Shown piece after piece: positions 27,356 to 35,874 of a DNA stretch of 64,000 bases. The notes beneath the pieces are model-generated. The model was not told the origin of the DNA. It saw only the letters and a list, made by a program, of their open reading frames with translations, and did not search any database. The DNA lies in contig NZ_JBHUDD010000053.1 of NCBI RefSeq assembly GCF_042677865.1, forward strand, positions 62,001-126,000, read 5' to 3'. The stretch is from Lutimaribacter salitolerans (GTDB lineage Bacteria; Pseudomonadota; Alphaproteobacteria; Rhodobacterales; Rhodobacteraceae). The position numbers and the translations under genes are program-made. The stretch's first letter is position 1; every line of letters begins with the position of its first letter.

Positions 27356-28318
27356 TCAGGCCAGCGAGTCGTCGATGCCCTTGCACGCCTCGACAAGGCC
27401 TTTCACGGCGTCGACCGACTTGTCGAACATCTCCTGCTCGTCCTTGGTCAGCTTGATGTTGACAATTTTCTCGACGCCACCTGCACCGATCACGGTGGGC
27501 ACGCCGACGTACATGCCCTTTACGCCCAGTTCGCCATCACACCAGGCGGCGCAGGGCAGCAGGCGCTTCTGATCCTTCAGGAATGCCTCGGCCATCTCGA
27601 TGGCGCTGGTGGCGGGCGCATAGAACGCGCTGCCGGTTTTCAGCAGGCCCACGATTTCCGCGCCGCCGTCACGGGTGCGCTGCACGATGGCGTCCAGCTT
27701 GTCCTGCGTGGTCCAGCCCATGTCTACCAGGTCGGGCAACGGGATGCCGCCAACGGTGGAATAGCGCACCGACGGCACCATCGTGTCGCCATGACCACCC
27801 AGAACAAAGGCGGTCACGTCCTTCATCGACACGTCGAATTCGACGCTCAGGAAGTGGCGGAAGCGTGCGGAATCCAGCACACCGGCCATGCCACACACCA
27901 TGTGCGGCGGCAGGCCCGAGAATTTCTGCAACGCCCAGACCATCGCATCGAGCGGGTTGGTGATGCAGATCACGAAAGCGTCCGGCGCGTTCGCGGCGAT
28001 CCCTTCGCCGACGGATTTCATGACCTTGAGGTTGATGCCCAGCAGGTCGTCGCGGCTCATGCCGGGCTTGCGCGCGACACCGGCGGTGACGATGCACACA
28101 TCCGCCCCTGCAATGTCGGCATAGTCCTGCGTGCCCTTCAGGCGCGCGTCGAACCCTTCGGATGGGCCGGATTCGGCAATATCCAGCGCCTTGCCTTCCG
28201 GCACACCCTCGGCGATGTCGAACAGAACAACATCCCCCAGTTCCTTCATTGCGGCGAGATGGGCAAGCGTGCCGCCGATCTGGCCCGCACCGATAAGCGC
28301 GATCTTGGGTCTGGCCAT
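27356..28318 (-). CDS. mdh: Malate dehydrogenase
   Basis: 320 residues from ATG 28318 (MARPKIALIGAGQIGGTLAHL), with the LDH-like MDH fold typical of alphaproteobacteria. VCIVTAGVARKPGMSRDDLLGIN carries the substrate arginine, and the catalytic histidine lies in VLGGHGDTMVPSVRYS. It oxidises malate to oxaloacetate in the TCA cycle. It is transcribed separately from sucC (own terminator) but conserved beside it. Confidence 0.96.
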   Translation of the reverse strand: MARPKIALIGAGQIGGTLAHLAAMKELGDVVLFDIAEGVPEGKALDIAESGPSEGFDARLKGTQDYADIAGADVCIVTAGVARKPGMSRDDLLGINLKVMKSVGEGIAANAPDAFVICITNPLDAMVWALQKFSGLPPHMVCGMAGVLDSARFRHFLSVEFDVSMKDVTAFVLGGHGDTMVPSVRYSTVGGIPLPDLVDMGWTTQDKLDAIVQRTRDGGAEIVGLLKTGSAFYAPATSAIEMAEAFLKDQKRLLPCAAWCDGELGVKGMYVGVPTVIGAGGVEKIVNIKLTKDEQEMFDKSVDAVKGLVEACKGIDDSLA

Positions 28319-28478
28319 GAAATAGTCTCCGGTTTCATGTGAATTACGCGTTTGGACTAGTCCCAAAATGCCGCGTGCGCAAGGTAGGCGCGATCCGGTC
28401 CACTGGCGGCAGGGCTGTTCGCCTGCGCCAAAACCCCGTAAACCAAGCCCAGATCAAGGGGCTGGGACGGGGCGCGCG

Positions 28479-29231
28479 GTGGAACTGGGGTGGTCGTTTT
28501 TTGCAATCGCGGCACCGGCGGTGATGTTCGCGGGGATTTCCAAGGGCGGCTTCGGATCAGGGGCGGCCTTTGCTGCCGCGTCGATTCTGGCGCTGGTGCT
28601 GGAGCCTGGACAGGCGCTGGGGATCATGCTGCCGCTGCTGATGCTCATCGATGTCAGCACGCTGCGCCCCTATTGGGGACGCTGGAGCATGCCCGACGCG
28701 AGGCTGCTGATCGCGGGGGCTGTGCCGGGCGTCGTGCTGGGGGCTTGGCTGTATCAGATCGCGGATGCCGACGTGTTTCGCGTGCTGATCGGGGTGATTT
28801 CCGTGGGGTTCGTTGCCTGGCAGATGGCGCAGAAGTCCGGGCTGGTGCGCTCGCCCGCGCAGGGGCTGCCGATCTGGGCAGGCGGGCTGGCCGGGGCCGT
28901 GGCGGGGTTTACCAGTTTTGTCAGCCACGCGGGCGGCCCGCCGGCGGCGGTCTGGCTGCTGTCGCGCGGGCTGGACAAGACCACGTTTCAGGCGACCACC
29001 GTGATCCTGTTCTGGATCATCAATATCGTGAAATTCGTGCCTTATGCGTTTCTGGGCATCTTCACCGCGCAAACGCTGCTGGTTGATCTGATCCTCGCCC
29101 CCTTTGCCGTGCTTGGGGCGTGGCTGGGGGTGCGCGCCCACCGGATCGTGCCGGAGCGCGCGTTTTTCGCCCTGACCTATGTGCTGCTGACAGTGACCGG
29201 CACGAAACTGATCTGGGACGGATTGACCTGA
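28479..29231 (+). CDS. TauE/SafE family membrane protein (sulfite/organosulfur exporter family)
   Basis: 250 residues from a GTG at 28479 preceded by GGGACGGGG; no better in-frame ATG exists downstream in the first membrane segment. About eight membrane helices and two related halves (KGGFGSGAAFAAASILALVL; GFTSFVSHAGGPPAAVWLL) define the DUF81 family. The substrate is unknown. This copy is divergent from mdh and not near sulfur genes, unlike the paralogue at 61015-61764. It ends 1 bp from the convergent small secreted protein's stop. Confidence 0.8.
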   Translation: MELGWSFFAIAAPAVMFAGISKGGFGSGAAFAAASILALVLEPGQALGIMLPLLMLIDVSTLRPYWGRWSMPDARLLIAGAVPGVVLGAWLYQIADADVFRVLIGVISVGFVAWQMAQKSGLVRSPAQGLPIWAGGLAGAVAGFTSFVSHAGGPPAAVWLLSRGLDKTTFQATTVILFWIINIVKFVPYAFLGIFTAQTLLVDLILAPFAVLGAWLGVRAHRIVPERAFFALTYVLLTVTGTKLIWDGLT

Positions 29232-29531
29232 TCACGCATCATCGCCGGGCTTGGGCAGCGCCTTGGCCATCGCCTCATACGCCTGACCGCTGGCGATCAG
29301 GCAGGTCACGCCGGCGGCTGAGGTGACCGTGATCGTCCATGTGCCGGTAGCCTGCGCGGCAAACACCTCGATCACCGCGTTATTGCCCCCAAGGCCGATC
29401 GACTGCCGGGTTTCGCCGTATTTTTCGGCCAGCCGGGCCACCACCGTATCGCGGGGCGCGCAATTGCCCCCCTGCGCCTGCACCGGGGTCGCCACCGCAC
29501 CCAACAGCATCGCAACACAAATCCGCCGCAT
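29232..29531 (-). CDS. Small secreted protein of unknown function
   Basis: 99 residues from ATG 29531 (GGGGG 7 nt upstream; a GTG two codons earlier is too close to it). The signal peptide MRRICVAMLLGAVATPVQAQ predicts a periplasmic protein of about 80 residues with two cysteines (one in GNCAPRDTV, one in VTCLIASG), which could form a disulfide. Conserved-looking ARLAEKYGETRQSIGL and TWTITVTSAAGVTCL stretches match small uncharacterised proteins common in Rhodobacterales. The function is not recognised. Confidence 0.7.
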   Translation of the reverse strand: MRRICVAMLLGAVATPVQAQGGNCAPRDTVVARLAEKYGETRQSIGLGGNNAVIEVFAAQATGTWTITVTSAAGVTCLIASGQAYEAMAKALPKPGDDA

Positions 29532-29705
29532 CGTCACACCCCCTTCATGCGTGTGCTCAAGACCGGATCAGCCTGCGCCGTGTCAGTGAAAAACTGGTTA
29601 ACGCGGCGTCCAGTCCCGTGGCTTGCTGCACCGCGGCACGAAAGACCTTGAACAATCGCGCAAAAAAGTGGCACAGATCGCGCAACTTTGTTTCGGGAGA
29701 GATTC

Positions 29706-30569
29706 ATGGACGCCATCACCGACGCCAAAGTGCGCCCCTACCGCTCGGTTCTTTACATCCCCGGCTCGAAAGAGCGCGCGCTGGACAAGGCCCGCAGCCT
29801 GCCGGTTGATGCGATCATCTTCGATCTCGAAGATGCGGTGACACCCGACGCGAAAGAGGCCGCGCGCGATACGCTGAACGCGGCGCTGTCCATGGGCGGC
29901 TATGGCGACCGGATGCGCATCATCCGTATCAACGGGCTCGACAGCCCCTGGGGTGCGGGCGATGTCGCCACGCTCAAGGATGCCGATTGTGATGCCTTTC
30001 TTCTGCCCAAGGTGAACTCCGCCGCCGATGTGCAGGCGCTGGCCGATATGCTGGGCAATGACATGCCGATCTGGGCGATGATAGAAACGCCGCTGGGTGT
30101 GCTGAACGCGCTGGAAATTGCAGCGCATCCACAACTGACCGGCTTTGTCGCGGGCACCAACGATCTGGCCAAGGAACTGAACTGCCGCGCGCGGGCCGAC
30201 CGTCTGCCGATGATGCTGGCGCTGCAGACCATGCTGATGGCCGCCCGCGCGCATGGCGTCATCGCCATCGACGGCGTCTACAACCAGTATCAGGATACCG
30301 ACGGGCTGCGCGCCGAATGCGAACAGGGTCGCGATCTGGGATTTGACGGTAAGACGCTGATCCACCCCGCGCAGATCGACGTGGCGAACGAGTGTTTCTC
30401 GCCCTCGGAGGCCGAGATCGACTTGGCCAAGCGCCAGATCGAAGCCTTTGAAGAGGTCGAGCGCACAGGTCAGGGCGTGGCCGTGGTGGATGGCAAAATC
30501 GTCGAAAACCTGCATGTTGAGACCGCGAAAAAGATTCTGGCGATGGCATCCTCCATCGCCTCCCTCTAG
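29706..30569 (+). CDS. mcl2: (3S)-malyl-CoA thioesterase (CitE/HpcH-like)
   Basis: 287 residues from ATG 29706 with GGGAGAG upstream. HpcH/HpaI aldolase / CitE fold: YRSVLYIPGSKERALDKA, DAIIFDLEDAV with the metal acidic residues, AMIETPLGVLNALEI, and KTLIHPAQIDVAN. The length (about 285) and location beside mdh and mch match Mcl2 of Rhodobacter sphaeroides, the thioesterase releasing malate from malyl-CoA in the ethylmalonyl-CoA pathway, rather than the longer Mcl1 lyase. It is first of a plus-strand unit running through nnrU, DUF1737 and mch. Confidence 0.85.
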   Translation: MDAITDAKVRPYRSVLYIPGSKERALDKARSLPVDAIIFDLEDAVTPDAKEAARDTLNAALSMGGYGDRMRIIRINGLDSPWGAGDVATLKDADCDAFLLPKVNSAADVQALADMLGNDMPIWAMIETPLGVLNALEIAAHPQLTGFVAGTNDLAKELNCRARADRLPMMLALQTMLMAARAHGVIAIDGVYNQYQDTDGLRAECEQGRDLGFDGKTLIHPAQIDVANECFSPSEAEIDLAKRQIEAFEEVERTGQGVAVVDGKIVENLHVETAKKILAMASSIASL

Positions 30570-30581
30570 GCGGAGCAACCC

Positions 30582-31127
30582 ATGACCCTTCTTATCATCG
30601 GCCTGATCCTGTGGATCGCGGCACATCTCTTCAAACGGCTGGCCCCCGACATGCGCGAGCAGATGGGCAACGCAGGCAAGGGCGGCGTGGCCGTTGCCAT
30701 CATCGCAGGGCTTGTCCTGATGATCATCGGCTATCGTCAGGCCGAATTCGTCAACATCTGGTATCCGCCCGTCTGGACGGTGCATCTGAACAACCTGCTG
30801 ATGCTGGTGGCGGTGTTCTTTTTTGCCTTGTCGCATTCCAAGGGGCGGCTGCGCGCGCGGTTCCGGCATCCGCAACTGGGCTCGGTCAAGATCTGGGCGG
30901 TGGCGCATCTGCTGGTCAACGGCGATCTGGCATCGATCATCCTGTTCGGCGGTCTGCTGGCCTGGGCCGTGGCCGAGGTCATCGTGATCAACCGCTCCGA
31001 ACCCTGGATTCCGCCCGTGCCGGGCGAGCCCAAGCGCGATGTGATCCTGGTGGGCATCACGCTGGTCGCGTTTGGCCTGTTCTCTGCCATCCACGCCTGG
31101 CTGGGCGTCTGGCCATTCCCGGGGTAA
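30582..31127 (+). CDS. NnrU family membrane protein
   Basis: 181 residues and five or six predicted membrane segments. Typical NnrU features are AHLFKRLAPDMREQMG near the N-terminus, HLNNLLMLVAVFFFALSHSKG, and AVAHLLVNGDLASIILFGGLLAWAV. NnrU was first linked to nitric-oxide reduction genes, but members are widespread in Rhodobacterales without denitrification genes, as here between mcl2 and mch. The actual role here is unknown. Confidence 0.85.
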   Translation: MTLLIIGLILWIAAHLFKRLAPDMREQMGNAGKGGVAVAIIAGLVLMIIGYRQAEFVNIWYPPVWTVHLNNLLMLVAVFFFALSHSKGRLRARFRHPQLGSVKIWAVAHLLVNGDLASIILFGGLLAWAVAEVIVINRSEPWIPPVPGEPKRDVILVGITLVAFGLFSAIHAWLGVWPFPG

Positions 31128-31131
31128 GCAC

Positions 31132-31335
31132 ATGAAACTTTACCGTTTTCTGACCGCCGACGACACGTCGGCCTTTTGCCACAAGGTCACCGAGGCGCTG
31201 AACAAGGGCTGGGTGCTGCATGGCAGCCCCACCTACGGCTTTGACGCAGCGAACGGCGTCATGCGCTGCGGGCAGGCCGTGGTCAAGGACGCCCCCGGCA
31301 CCTATTCCCCCGACATCAAGCTTGGAGAGCAGTAA
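31132..31335 (+). CDS. DUF1737 domain protein
   Basis: 67 residues. The sequence MKLYRFLTADDTSAFCHKV..ALNKGWVLHGSPTYGFD matches the DUF1737 pattern of short proteins that begin with a Tyr-rich strand and include a GW-x-LxG segment. It lies 4 bp after nnrU and 3 bp before mch, so it is co-transcribed with them. The function is unknown. Confidence 0.8.
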   Translation: MKLYRFLTADDTSAFCHKVTEALNKGWVLHGSPTYGFDAANGVMRCGQAVVKDAPGTYSPDIKLGEQ

Positions 31336-31338
31336 CAC

Positions 31339-32370
31339 ATGGCCAAGACCAACCCGGGCCGCTTTTTCGAGGATTACCAGCTCGGGCAGGTGATCGACCA
31401 CGCCGTGCCGCGAACCATCAAGATGGGCGAACGCGCGCTTTATCACGCGCTTTACCCGGCCCGGCACGCGCTGCATTCGTCGGACGCATTCGCGCAATCC
31501 TGTGGTCTGCCGTTCAGCCCGCTGGACGATCTGGTGACGTTTCACACCGTGTTCGGCAAGACCGTGCCGGATGTGTCGCTGAACGCCGTGGCCAACCTTG
31601 GCTATGCCGAGGGGCGCTGGATCACGCCGCTTTGGCCCGGCGACACGATCACCGCCACATCCGAGGTGATCGGGCTCAAGGAGAACTCGAACGGCAAGAC
31701 CGGCGTTGTCTGGGTCCGCACCACCGGGCGCAACCAGCATGGGGAAACGCTGCTCAGCTATGTCCGCTGGGTCATGGTGCGCAAACACCACCTAGACGTA
31801 CCCGCCCCCGAAACGGTGATCCCCGATCTGAAACCGGCGCTGGAGGTCGGCGATCTGGTGATCCCCGAGGGGCTGGATTTCACCGGCTATGATTTCGCCT
31901 TGGCAGGCGAACCACACCGCCTTGGCGACTACGAGGTGGGCGAAACCATCGACCATGTCGATGGCGTCACCGTCGAAGAGGCCGAGCACATGATGGCCAC
32001 CCGCCTGTGGCAGAACACCGCCAAGGTGCATTTCGATGCCACCTTCCGCCCCGATGGCCAGCGCCTGATCTATGGCGGTCATGTCATCAGCATGGCCCGC
32101 GCGCTGTCGTTCAACGGGCTGGCCAATGCGCAGATGATCGTCGGGCTGAACGGCGGGGCCCATGCCAATCCATGCTTCAGCGGGCAGACCATCAAGGCGT
32201 GGTCGCAGGTGCTGGACAAGGCCGAAACCGACCGGCCCGGCGTGGGCGCGATCCGGCTGCGACTGGTGGCGACCAAGGGCGGCGCGCCGTTCGAGCTGAA
32301 AGGCGAGGATGGCAAGTACCTGTCCGATGTCCTGCTGGATCTGGACTATTGGGCCTTGATGCCCGTCTGA
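31339..32370 (+). CDS. mch: Mesaconyl-CoA hydratase (beta-methylmalyl-CoA dehydratase)
   Basis: 343 residues, the known length of Mch. Two hot-dog (MaoC-like) domains: the first holds YHALYPARHALHSSDAFAQSCGLPFSPLDDL and the second GGHVISMARALSFNGLANAQ (pieces). It hydrates mesaconyl-CoA to beta-methylmalyl-CoA in the ethylmalonyl-CoA pathway of acetate assimilation, acting with mcl2 upstream. Sits between the TCA genes mdh and sdh, as in Rhodobacter. Confidence 0.9.
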   Translation: MAKTNPGRFFEDYQLGQVIDHAVPRTIKMGERALYHALYPARHALHSSDAFAQSCGLPFSPLDDLVTFHTVFGKTVPDVSLNAVANLGYAEGRWITPLWPGDTITATSEVIGLKENSNGKTGVVWVRTTGRNQHGETLLSYVRWVMVRKHHLDVPAPETVIPDLKPALEVGDLVIPEGLDFTGYDFALAGEPHRLGDYEVGETIDHVDGVTVEEAEHMMATRLWQNTAKVHFDATFRPDGQRLIYGGHVISMARALSFNGLANAQMIVGLNGGAHANPCFSGQTIKAWSQVLDKAETDRPGVGAIRLRLVATKGGAPFELKGEDGKYLSDVLLDLDYWALMPV

Positions 32371-32476
32371 TCCTGCGGGTATTGATCCCCAAAACCGAAA
32401 CACTTGTGCCCCCGTCGCCCCCTTCGCTACAGTGCCTGCAAGGGGGAGGACGGGAATCAAGCAAGGAGGCCACCTT

Positions 32477-32683
32477 ATGGGGACGGCACCCGATTATCCG
32501 TCGTTTGACGACATCATTGGCGCACCGCAGGACCGAATCGCGGACATGATTCTGGAGTTGCAGACAAAACGCCAGTTCAGCACGCTCGTACATGACCTGA
32601 ACACCCACCTGCTGAGCGGGGCTCCGGCACAGCGTGATCGCGCGCGGCGGGCGCTTCACAGTCTTGGATTCGTTTTGACCTGA
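32477..32683 (+). CDS. Small hypothetical protein, 68 residues
   Basis: A strong AAGGAGG site lies 7 nt before the ATG at 32477, which supports expression. The product is soluble, mainly helical, with a basic C-terminus (RDRARRALHSLGFVLT), and has no recognised domain. It lies between mch and the sdhC promoter region on the same strand. Confidence 0.7.
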   Translation: MGTAPDYPSFDDIIGAPQDRIADMILELQTKRQFSTLVHDLNTHLLSGAPAQRDRARRALHSLGFVLT

Positions 32684-32711
32684 CCGGCACCGACACTAGT
32701 TCTGACTTGAA

Positions 32712-32742
32712 TGTGATCACACGCCAGCGGCATGTGATCACA
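32712..32742. promoter_or_regulatory. Twin TGTGATCACA palindromes upstream of sdhC
   Basis: Two perfect TGTGATCACA palindromes (32712-32721 and 32733-32742), centres 21 bp apart, 137-167 bp upstream of the sdhC start. Spacing and sequence are the same as upstream of sucC. They are the best candidate for a common TCA-cycle regulator site in this window. Confidence 0.78.
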
Positions 32743-32878
32743 AACCCCAAGATAGCGGCAATTTGCGCGGCATTATCCCAAGATCAGGGCTTTGCCTGCG
32801 TGACAGCGGCGCTAAAACCATGCACAACGACACGCGACACAAGGTATACCGTCGTGTGCAGACACCAAGGGACGACCA

Positions 32879-33262
32879 ATGGCTGACGTAAACCGGGGCA
32901 ATCGCCCGCTTTCACCCCATCTTTCCATCTACCGCCCGCAGATCACCTCGATCTCGTCGATCCTGACCCGGATCACCGGCAACGCGCTGATCGTCGCCGG
33001 GCTGCTGATCGTGTGGTGGTTCCTCGCCGCCTCATCCGGCCCGGACTATTTCGCCGTCGCGGACGGTTTCCTGCGCAGCTGGTTCGGCAATCTGGTGCTG
33101 ACCCTGTCGCTGCTGGGCCTGTGGTATCACACGCTGGCAGGCATCCGGCACCTGATCTGGGACAACGCCATGATGCTGGAACTGGAACTGGCTGAAAAGC
33201 TGGGCTGGGGCTGCATTGCGGGCTCGGTCGTGCTGACCATCATAACCCTGCTGATCGTCTGA
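32879..33262 (+). CDS. sdhC: Succinate dehydrogenase cytochrome b556 subunit
   Basis: 127 residues. It has the SdhC signature RPLSPHLSIYRPQITSISSILTRITG (part: LSPHLSIYRPQ), three membrane helices and the heme-ligand region YHTLAGIRHLIWD. It anchors SdhAB in the inner membrane and contributes to the quinone site. Preceded by AAGGGACG as ribosome site. First gene of sdhCDA..B. Confidence 0.95.
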   Translation: MADVNRGNRPLSPHLSIYRPQITSISSILTRITGNALIVAGLLIVWWFLAASSGPDYFAVADGFLRSWFGNLVLTLSLLGLWYHTLAGIRHLIWDNAMMLELELAEKLGWGCIAGSVVLTIITLLIV

Positions 33263-33272
33263 GGAGGCCGAC

Positions 33273-33644
33273 ATGCGTTACCTGACAGACCGCAAACGGG
33301 CCATGGGCCTTGGCTCGGCCAAATCCGGCGTGCACCATTTCTGGGCAATGAAAGTGTCGTCCGTGGCGCTGCTGATCCTGATACCGCTGTTCGTCTTCAC
33401 CTTCGGCCCGGCCCTTGGCGGCAGCTACGAAGAGGTCACGGCCTATTTCGCGCGCCCCTTTCCCGCGCTGGTCGCCGCGCTAACCTTCATCGTGGGATGG
33501 AAACATTTCAACGACGGCGCGCAGGTCCTGATCGAAGACTACGTGCACGGAGCAACCCAAAGGATCACCCTGATCCTGGTGACCTGCCTGTCCTACGCCG
33601 CAATGGCGACCGGGCTGTTCGCCATCGCCAAAATCGCGCTTTAA
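33273..33644 (+). CDS. sdhD: Succinate dehydrogenase hydrophobic membrane anchor
   Basis: 123 residues and three membrane helices, with GSAKSGVHHFWAMKVSSVALL near the N-terminus and WKHFNDGAQVLIEDYVHG in the alphaproteobacterial SdhD pattern. It starts 10 bp after sdhC, with GAGGAGG just ahead. Confidence 0.94.
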   Translation: MRYLTDRKRAMGLGSAKSGVHHFWAMKVSSVALLILIPLFVFTFGPALGGSYEEVTAYFARPFPALVAALTFIVGWKHFNDGAQVLIEDYVHGATQRITLILVTCLSYAAMATGLFAIAKIAL

Positions 33645-33666
33645 GAAATACCGGAGAACACAACGA

Positions 33667-35472
33667 ATGGCTGCTTACGAATACGAGACGCATGACTATG
33701 ACGTCGTGGTCGTCGGTGCCGGTGGCGCGGGCCTGCGCGCGACCCTTGGCATGGCCGAACAGGGCCTGCGCACCGCCTGCGTGACCAAGGTGTTCCCGAC
33801 CCGTTCGCACACCGTGGCAGCACAGGGCGGCATCGCCGCGTCGCTGTCCAACATGGGGCCGGATCACTGGCAGTGGCACATGTTCGACACCGTCAAGGGT
33901 TCGGATTACCTGGGCGACACCGACGCGATGGAGTATCTGGCGCGCGAGGCCCCCAAGGCCGTGTACGAGCTGGAGCATTACGGCGTCCCCTTCAGCCGCA
34001 CCGAAGAGGGCAAGATCTATCAGCGGCCCTTTGGCGGGCACACCACCGAGTTTGGCGAAGGCCCCCCGGTGCAGCGCACCTGCGCCGCCGCCGACCGCAC
34101 CGGCCACGCGATCCTGCACACGCTGTATGGTCAGTCGCTCAAGCAAAAGGCCGAGTTTTACATCGAGTATTTCGCCCTCGACCTGATCATGTCGGATGAT
34201 GGCGTGTGCACAGGCGTCGTCTGCTGGAAGCTGAACGATGGCACGATGCACGTGTTCAATGCCAAGATGGTCGTGCTGGCCACCGGCGGCTATGGCCGCG
34301 CGTATTTCAGCGCGACATCGGCCCATACCTGCACCGGCGACGGTGGCGGCATGGTGGCCCGCGCGGGCCTGCCGCTGCAGGATATGGAATTCGTGCAGTT
34401 CCACCCCACCGGCATCTATGGCGCGGGCTGCCTGATCACTGAAGGCGCGCGTGGCGAAGGCGGATATCTGACCAACTCCGAGGGCGAGCGGTTCATGGAA
34501 CGCTATGCGCCCAACTACAAGGATCTGGCCCCGCGCGACTATGTCAGCCGCTGCATGACGATGGAGATCCGCGAAGGCCGCGGCGTGGGTGAACACGGCG
34601 ATCACATCCACCTGAACCTCTCGCATCTGCCCGCCGAGGCGCTGAACCTGCGCCTGCCCGGCATTTCCGAATCCGCGCGCATCTTTGCCGGCGTCGATGT
34701 CACCAAGCAGCCGATCCCGGTTCTGCCGACCGTGCATTACAACATGGGCGGCATCCCCACGAACTACTGGGGCGAGGTGATCAACCCCACCGCTGACGAT
34801 CCCAACGCGATCGTCCCCGGCCTGATGGCCGTGGGCGAGGCCGGTTGCGCCTCGGTGCACGGGGCCAACCGCCTTGGGTCGAACTCGCTGATCGACCTTG
34901 TGGTGTTCGGCCGCGCCGCCGCCATCCGCGCCGGCAAGGTGGTGGATCGCGACGCGCCCGCCCCGACGCTGAACAAACCGGCCATCGATGCCGCGTTCGA
35001 CCGTTTCGACGGGCTGCGCCACGCAGATGGCGGCACGCCCACCGCCGAACTTCGGCTGGACATGCAGCGCACCATGCAAGAAGACGCCGCCGTCTTCCGC
35101 ACCTCGGACACCCTGAAAAAGGGTTTGGACAAGATGGTGGACATCGCCGGCAAGCTGGATGATCTGAAGGTCACCGACCGCTCGCTGATCTGGAACAGCG
35201 ACCTGATGGAAACGCTGGAACTGACCAACCTGATGCCCAACGCGCTGGCCACGATCGCCGGGGCCGAGGCGCGCCAGGAAAGCCGCGGTGCCCACGCGCA
35301 CGAGGATTTCCCCGAGCGCGACGATACCAACTGGCGCGTGCACACGATCGCCCGTGTCGAAGGCAACAGGATCGACCTGTCGCATCGCGGCGTGATCACC
35401 GACCCGCTGACCACCGAGGATCAGGGCGGCATCGCCACCGCGAGAATCGCCCCGAAGGTGCGGACGTTCTGA
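33667..35472 (+). CDS. sdhA: Succinate dehydrogenase flavoprotein subunit
   Basis: 601 residues. FAD motif VVVGAGGAGLRATLGMAEQG, the covalent-flavin histidine in RSHTVAAQGGIAASL, HPTGIYGAG, and the catalytic Arg/His region GANRLGSNSLIDLVVFGRAA are all present. It oxidises succinate to fumarate. Its stop shares one base with the start of the lipoprotein gene (TGATG), tying the inserted genes to the sdh transcript. Confidence 0.97.
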   Translation: MAAYEYETHDYDVVVVGAGGAGLRATLGMAEQGLRTACVTKVFPTRSHTVAAQGGIAASLSNMGPDHWQWHMFDTVKGSDYLGDTDAMEYLAREAPKAVYELEHYGVPFSRTEEGKIYQRPFGGHTTEFGEGPPVQRTCAAADRTGHAILHTLYGQSLKQKAEFYIEYFALDLIMSDDGVCTGVVCWKLNDGTMHVFNAKMVVLATGGYGRAYFSATSAHTCTGDGGGMVARAGLPLQDMEFVQFHPTGIYGAGCLITEGARGEGGYLTNSEGERFMERYAPNYKDLAPRDYVSRCMTMEIREGRGVGEHGDHIHLNLSHLPAEALNLRLPGISESARIFAGVDVTKQPIPVLPTVHYNMGGIPTNYWGEVINPTADDPNAIVPGLMAVGEAGCASVHGANRLGSNSLIDLVVFGRAAAIRAGKVVDRDAPAPTLNKPAIDAAFDRFDGLRHADGGTPTAELRLDMQRTMQEDAAVFRTSDTLKKGLDKMVDIAGKLDDLKVTDRSLIWNSDLMETLELTNLMPNALATIAGAEARQESRGAHAHEDFPERDDTNWRVHTIARVEGNRIDLSHRGVITDPLTTEDQGGIATARIAPKVRTF

Positions 35473-35801
35473 TGCGTCACGGTCTGGTCATGCTGCTTTG
35501 CGTGCCGCTGGCCGCCTGTTCTGTAGCGAATGATGCCGCAGACATGCTGGCCCGCGACCGCGCAAAGACTGTGGTCAACCAGATCGTTGCCGAACGTCTG
35601 CCCGGCGTGAATGCGGCACCCGTGACCGATTGCGTGATCGACAATGCCAGCGCATCCGAAATCGCGTTGGTCGCACGCGCATCGGTCACCGGGATCACCG
35701 AACGAACCGTCGACACCGTCGTTGATGTCACCCGTCGGCCGGAAACCCTGTCCTGTCTCGCGCAGAAAGGGCTTCCGATGCTCATGCAGGCCCGGCTATG
35801 A
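35472..35801 (+). CDS. Putative small lipoprotein between sdhA and sdhB
   Basis: 109 residues. The N-terminus MRHGLVMLLCVPLAACSVAN has a lipobox (LAAC) with acylation at C16, so an outer- or inner-membrane lipoprotein is predicted. Two further cysteines (TDCVIDN and TLSCLAQ) may pair. It is translationally coupled to sdhA by TGATG. I recall hypothetical genes in the same place in Rhodobacter, but the function is unknown. Confidence 0.75.
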   Translation: MRHGLVMLLCVPLAACSVANDAADMLARDRAKTVVNQIVAERLPGVNAAPVTDCVIDNASASEIALVARASVTGITERTVDTVVDVTRRPETLSCLAQKGLPMLMQARL

Positions 35802-35874
35802 TGATACATCCGGGCATATTCCAGACTCTGGCAGCGCGGGTGATACCGTCAAAGTGTTATGGAAAGGCCATGGC

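Noticed and set aside
28479..29231. Calling this TauE/SafE protein the sulfite exporter
   Set aside because: It has no sulfonate genes near it; the copy at 61015-61764, directly behind xsc, is the better candidate.
27192..32742. TGTGATCACA read as a CRP site
   Set aside because: CRP needs TGTGA-N6-TCACA; here the half sites abut with no spacer, so a different regulator is more likely.
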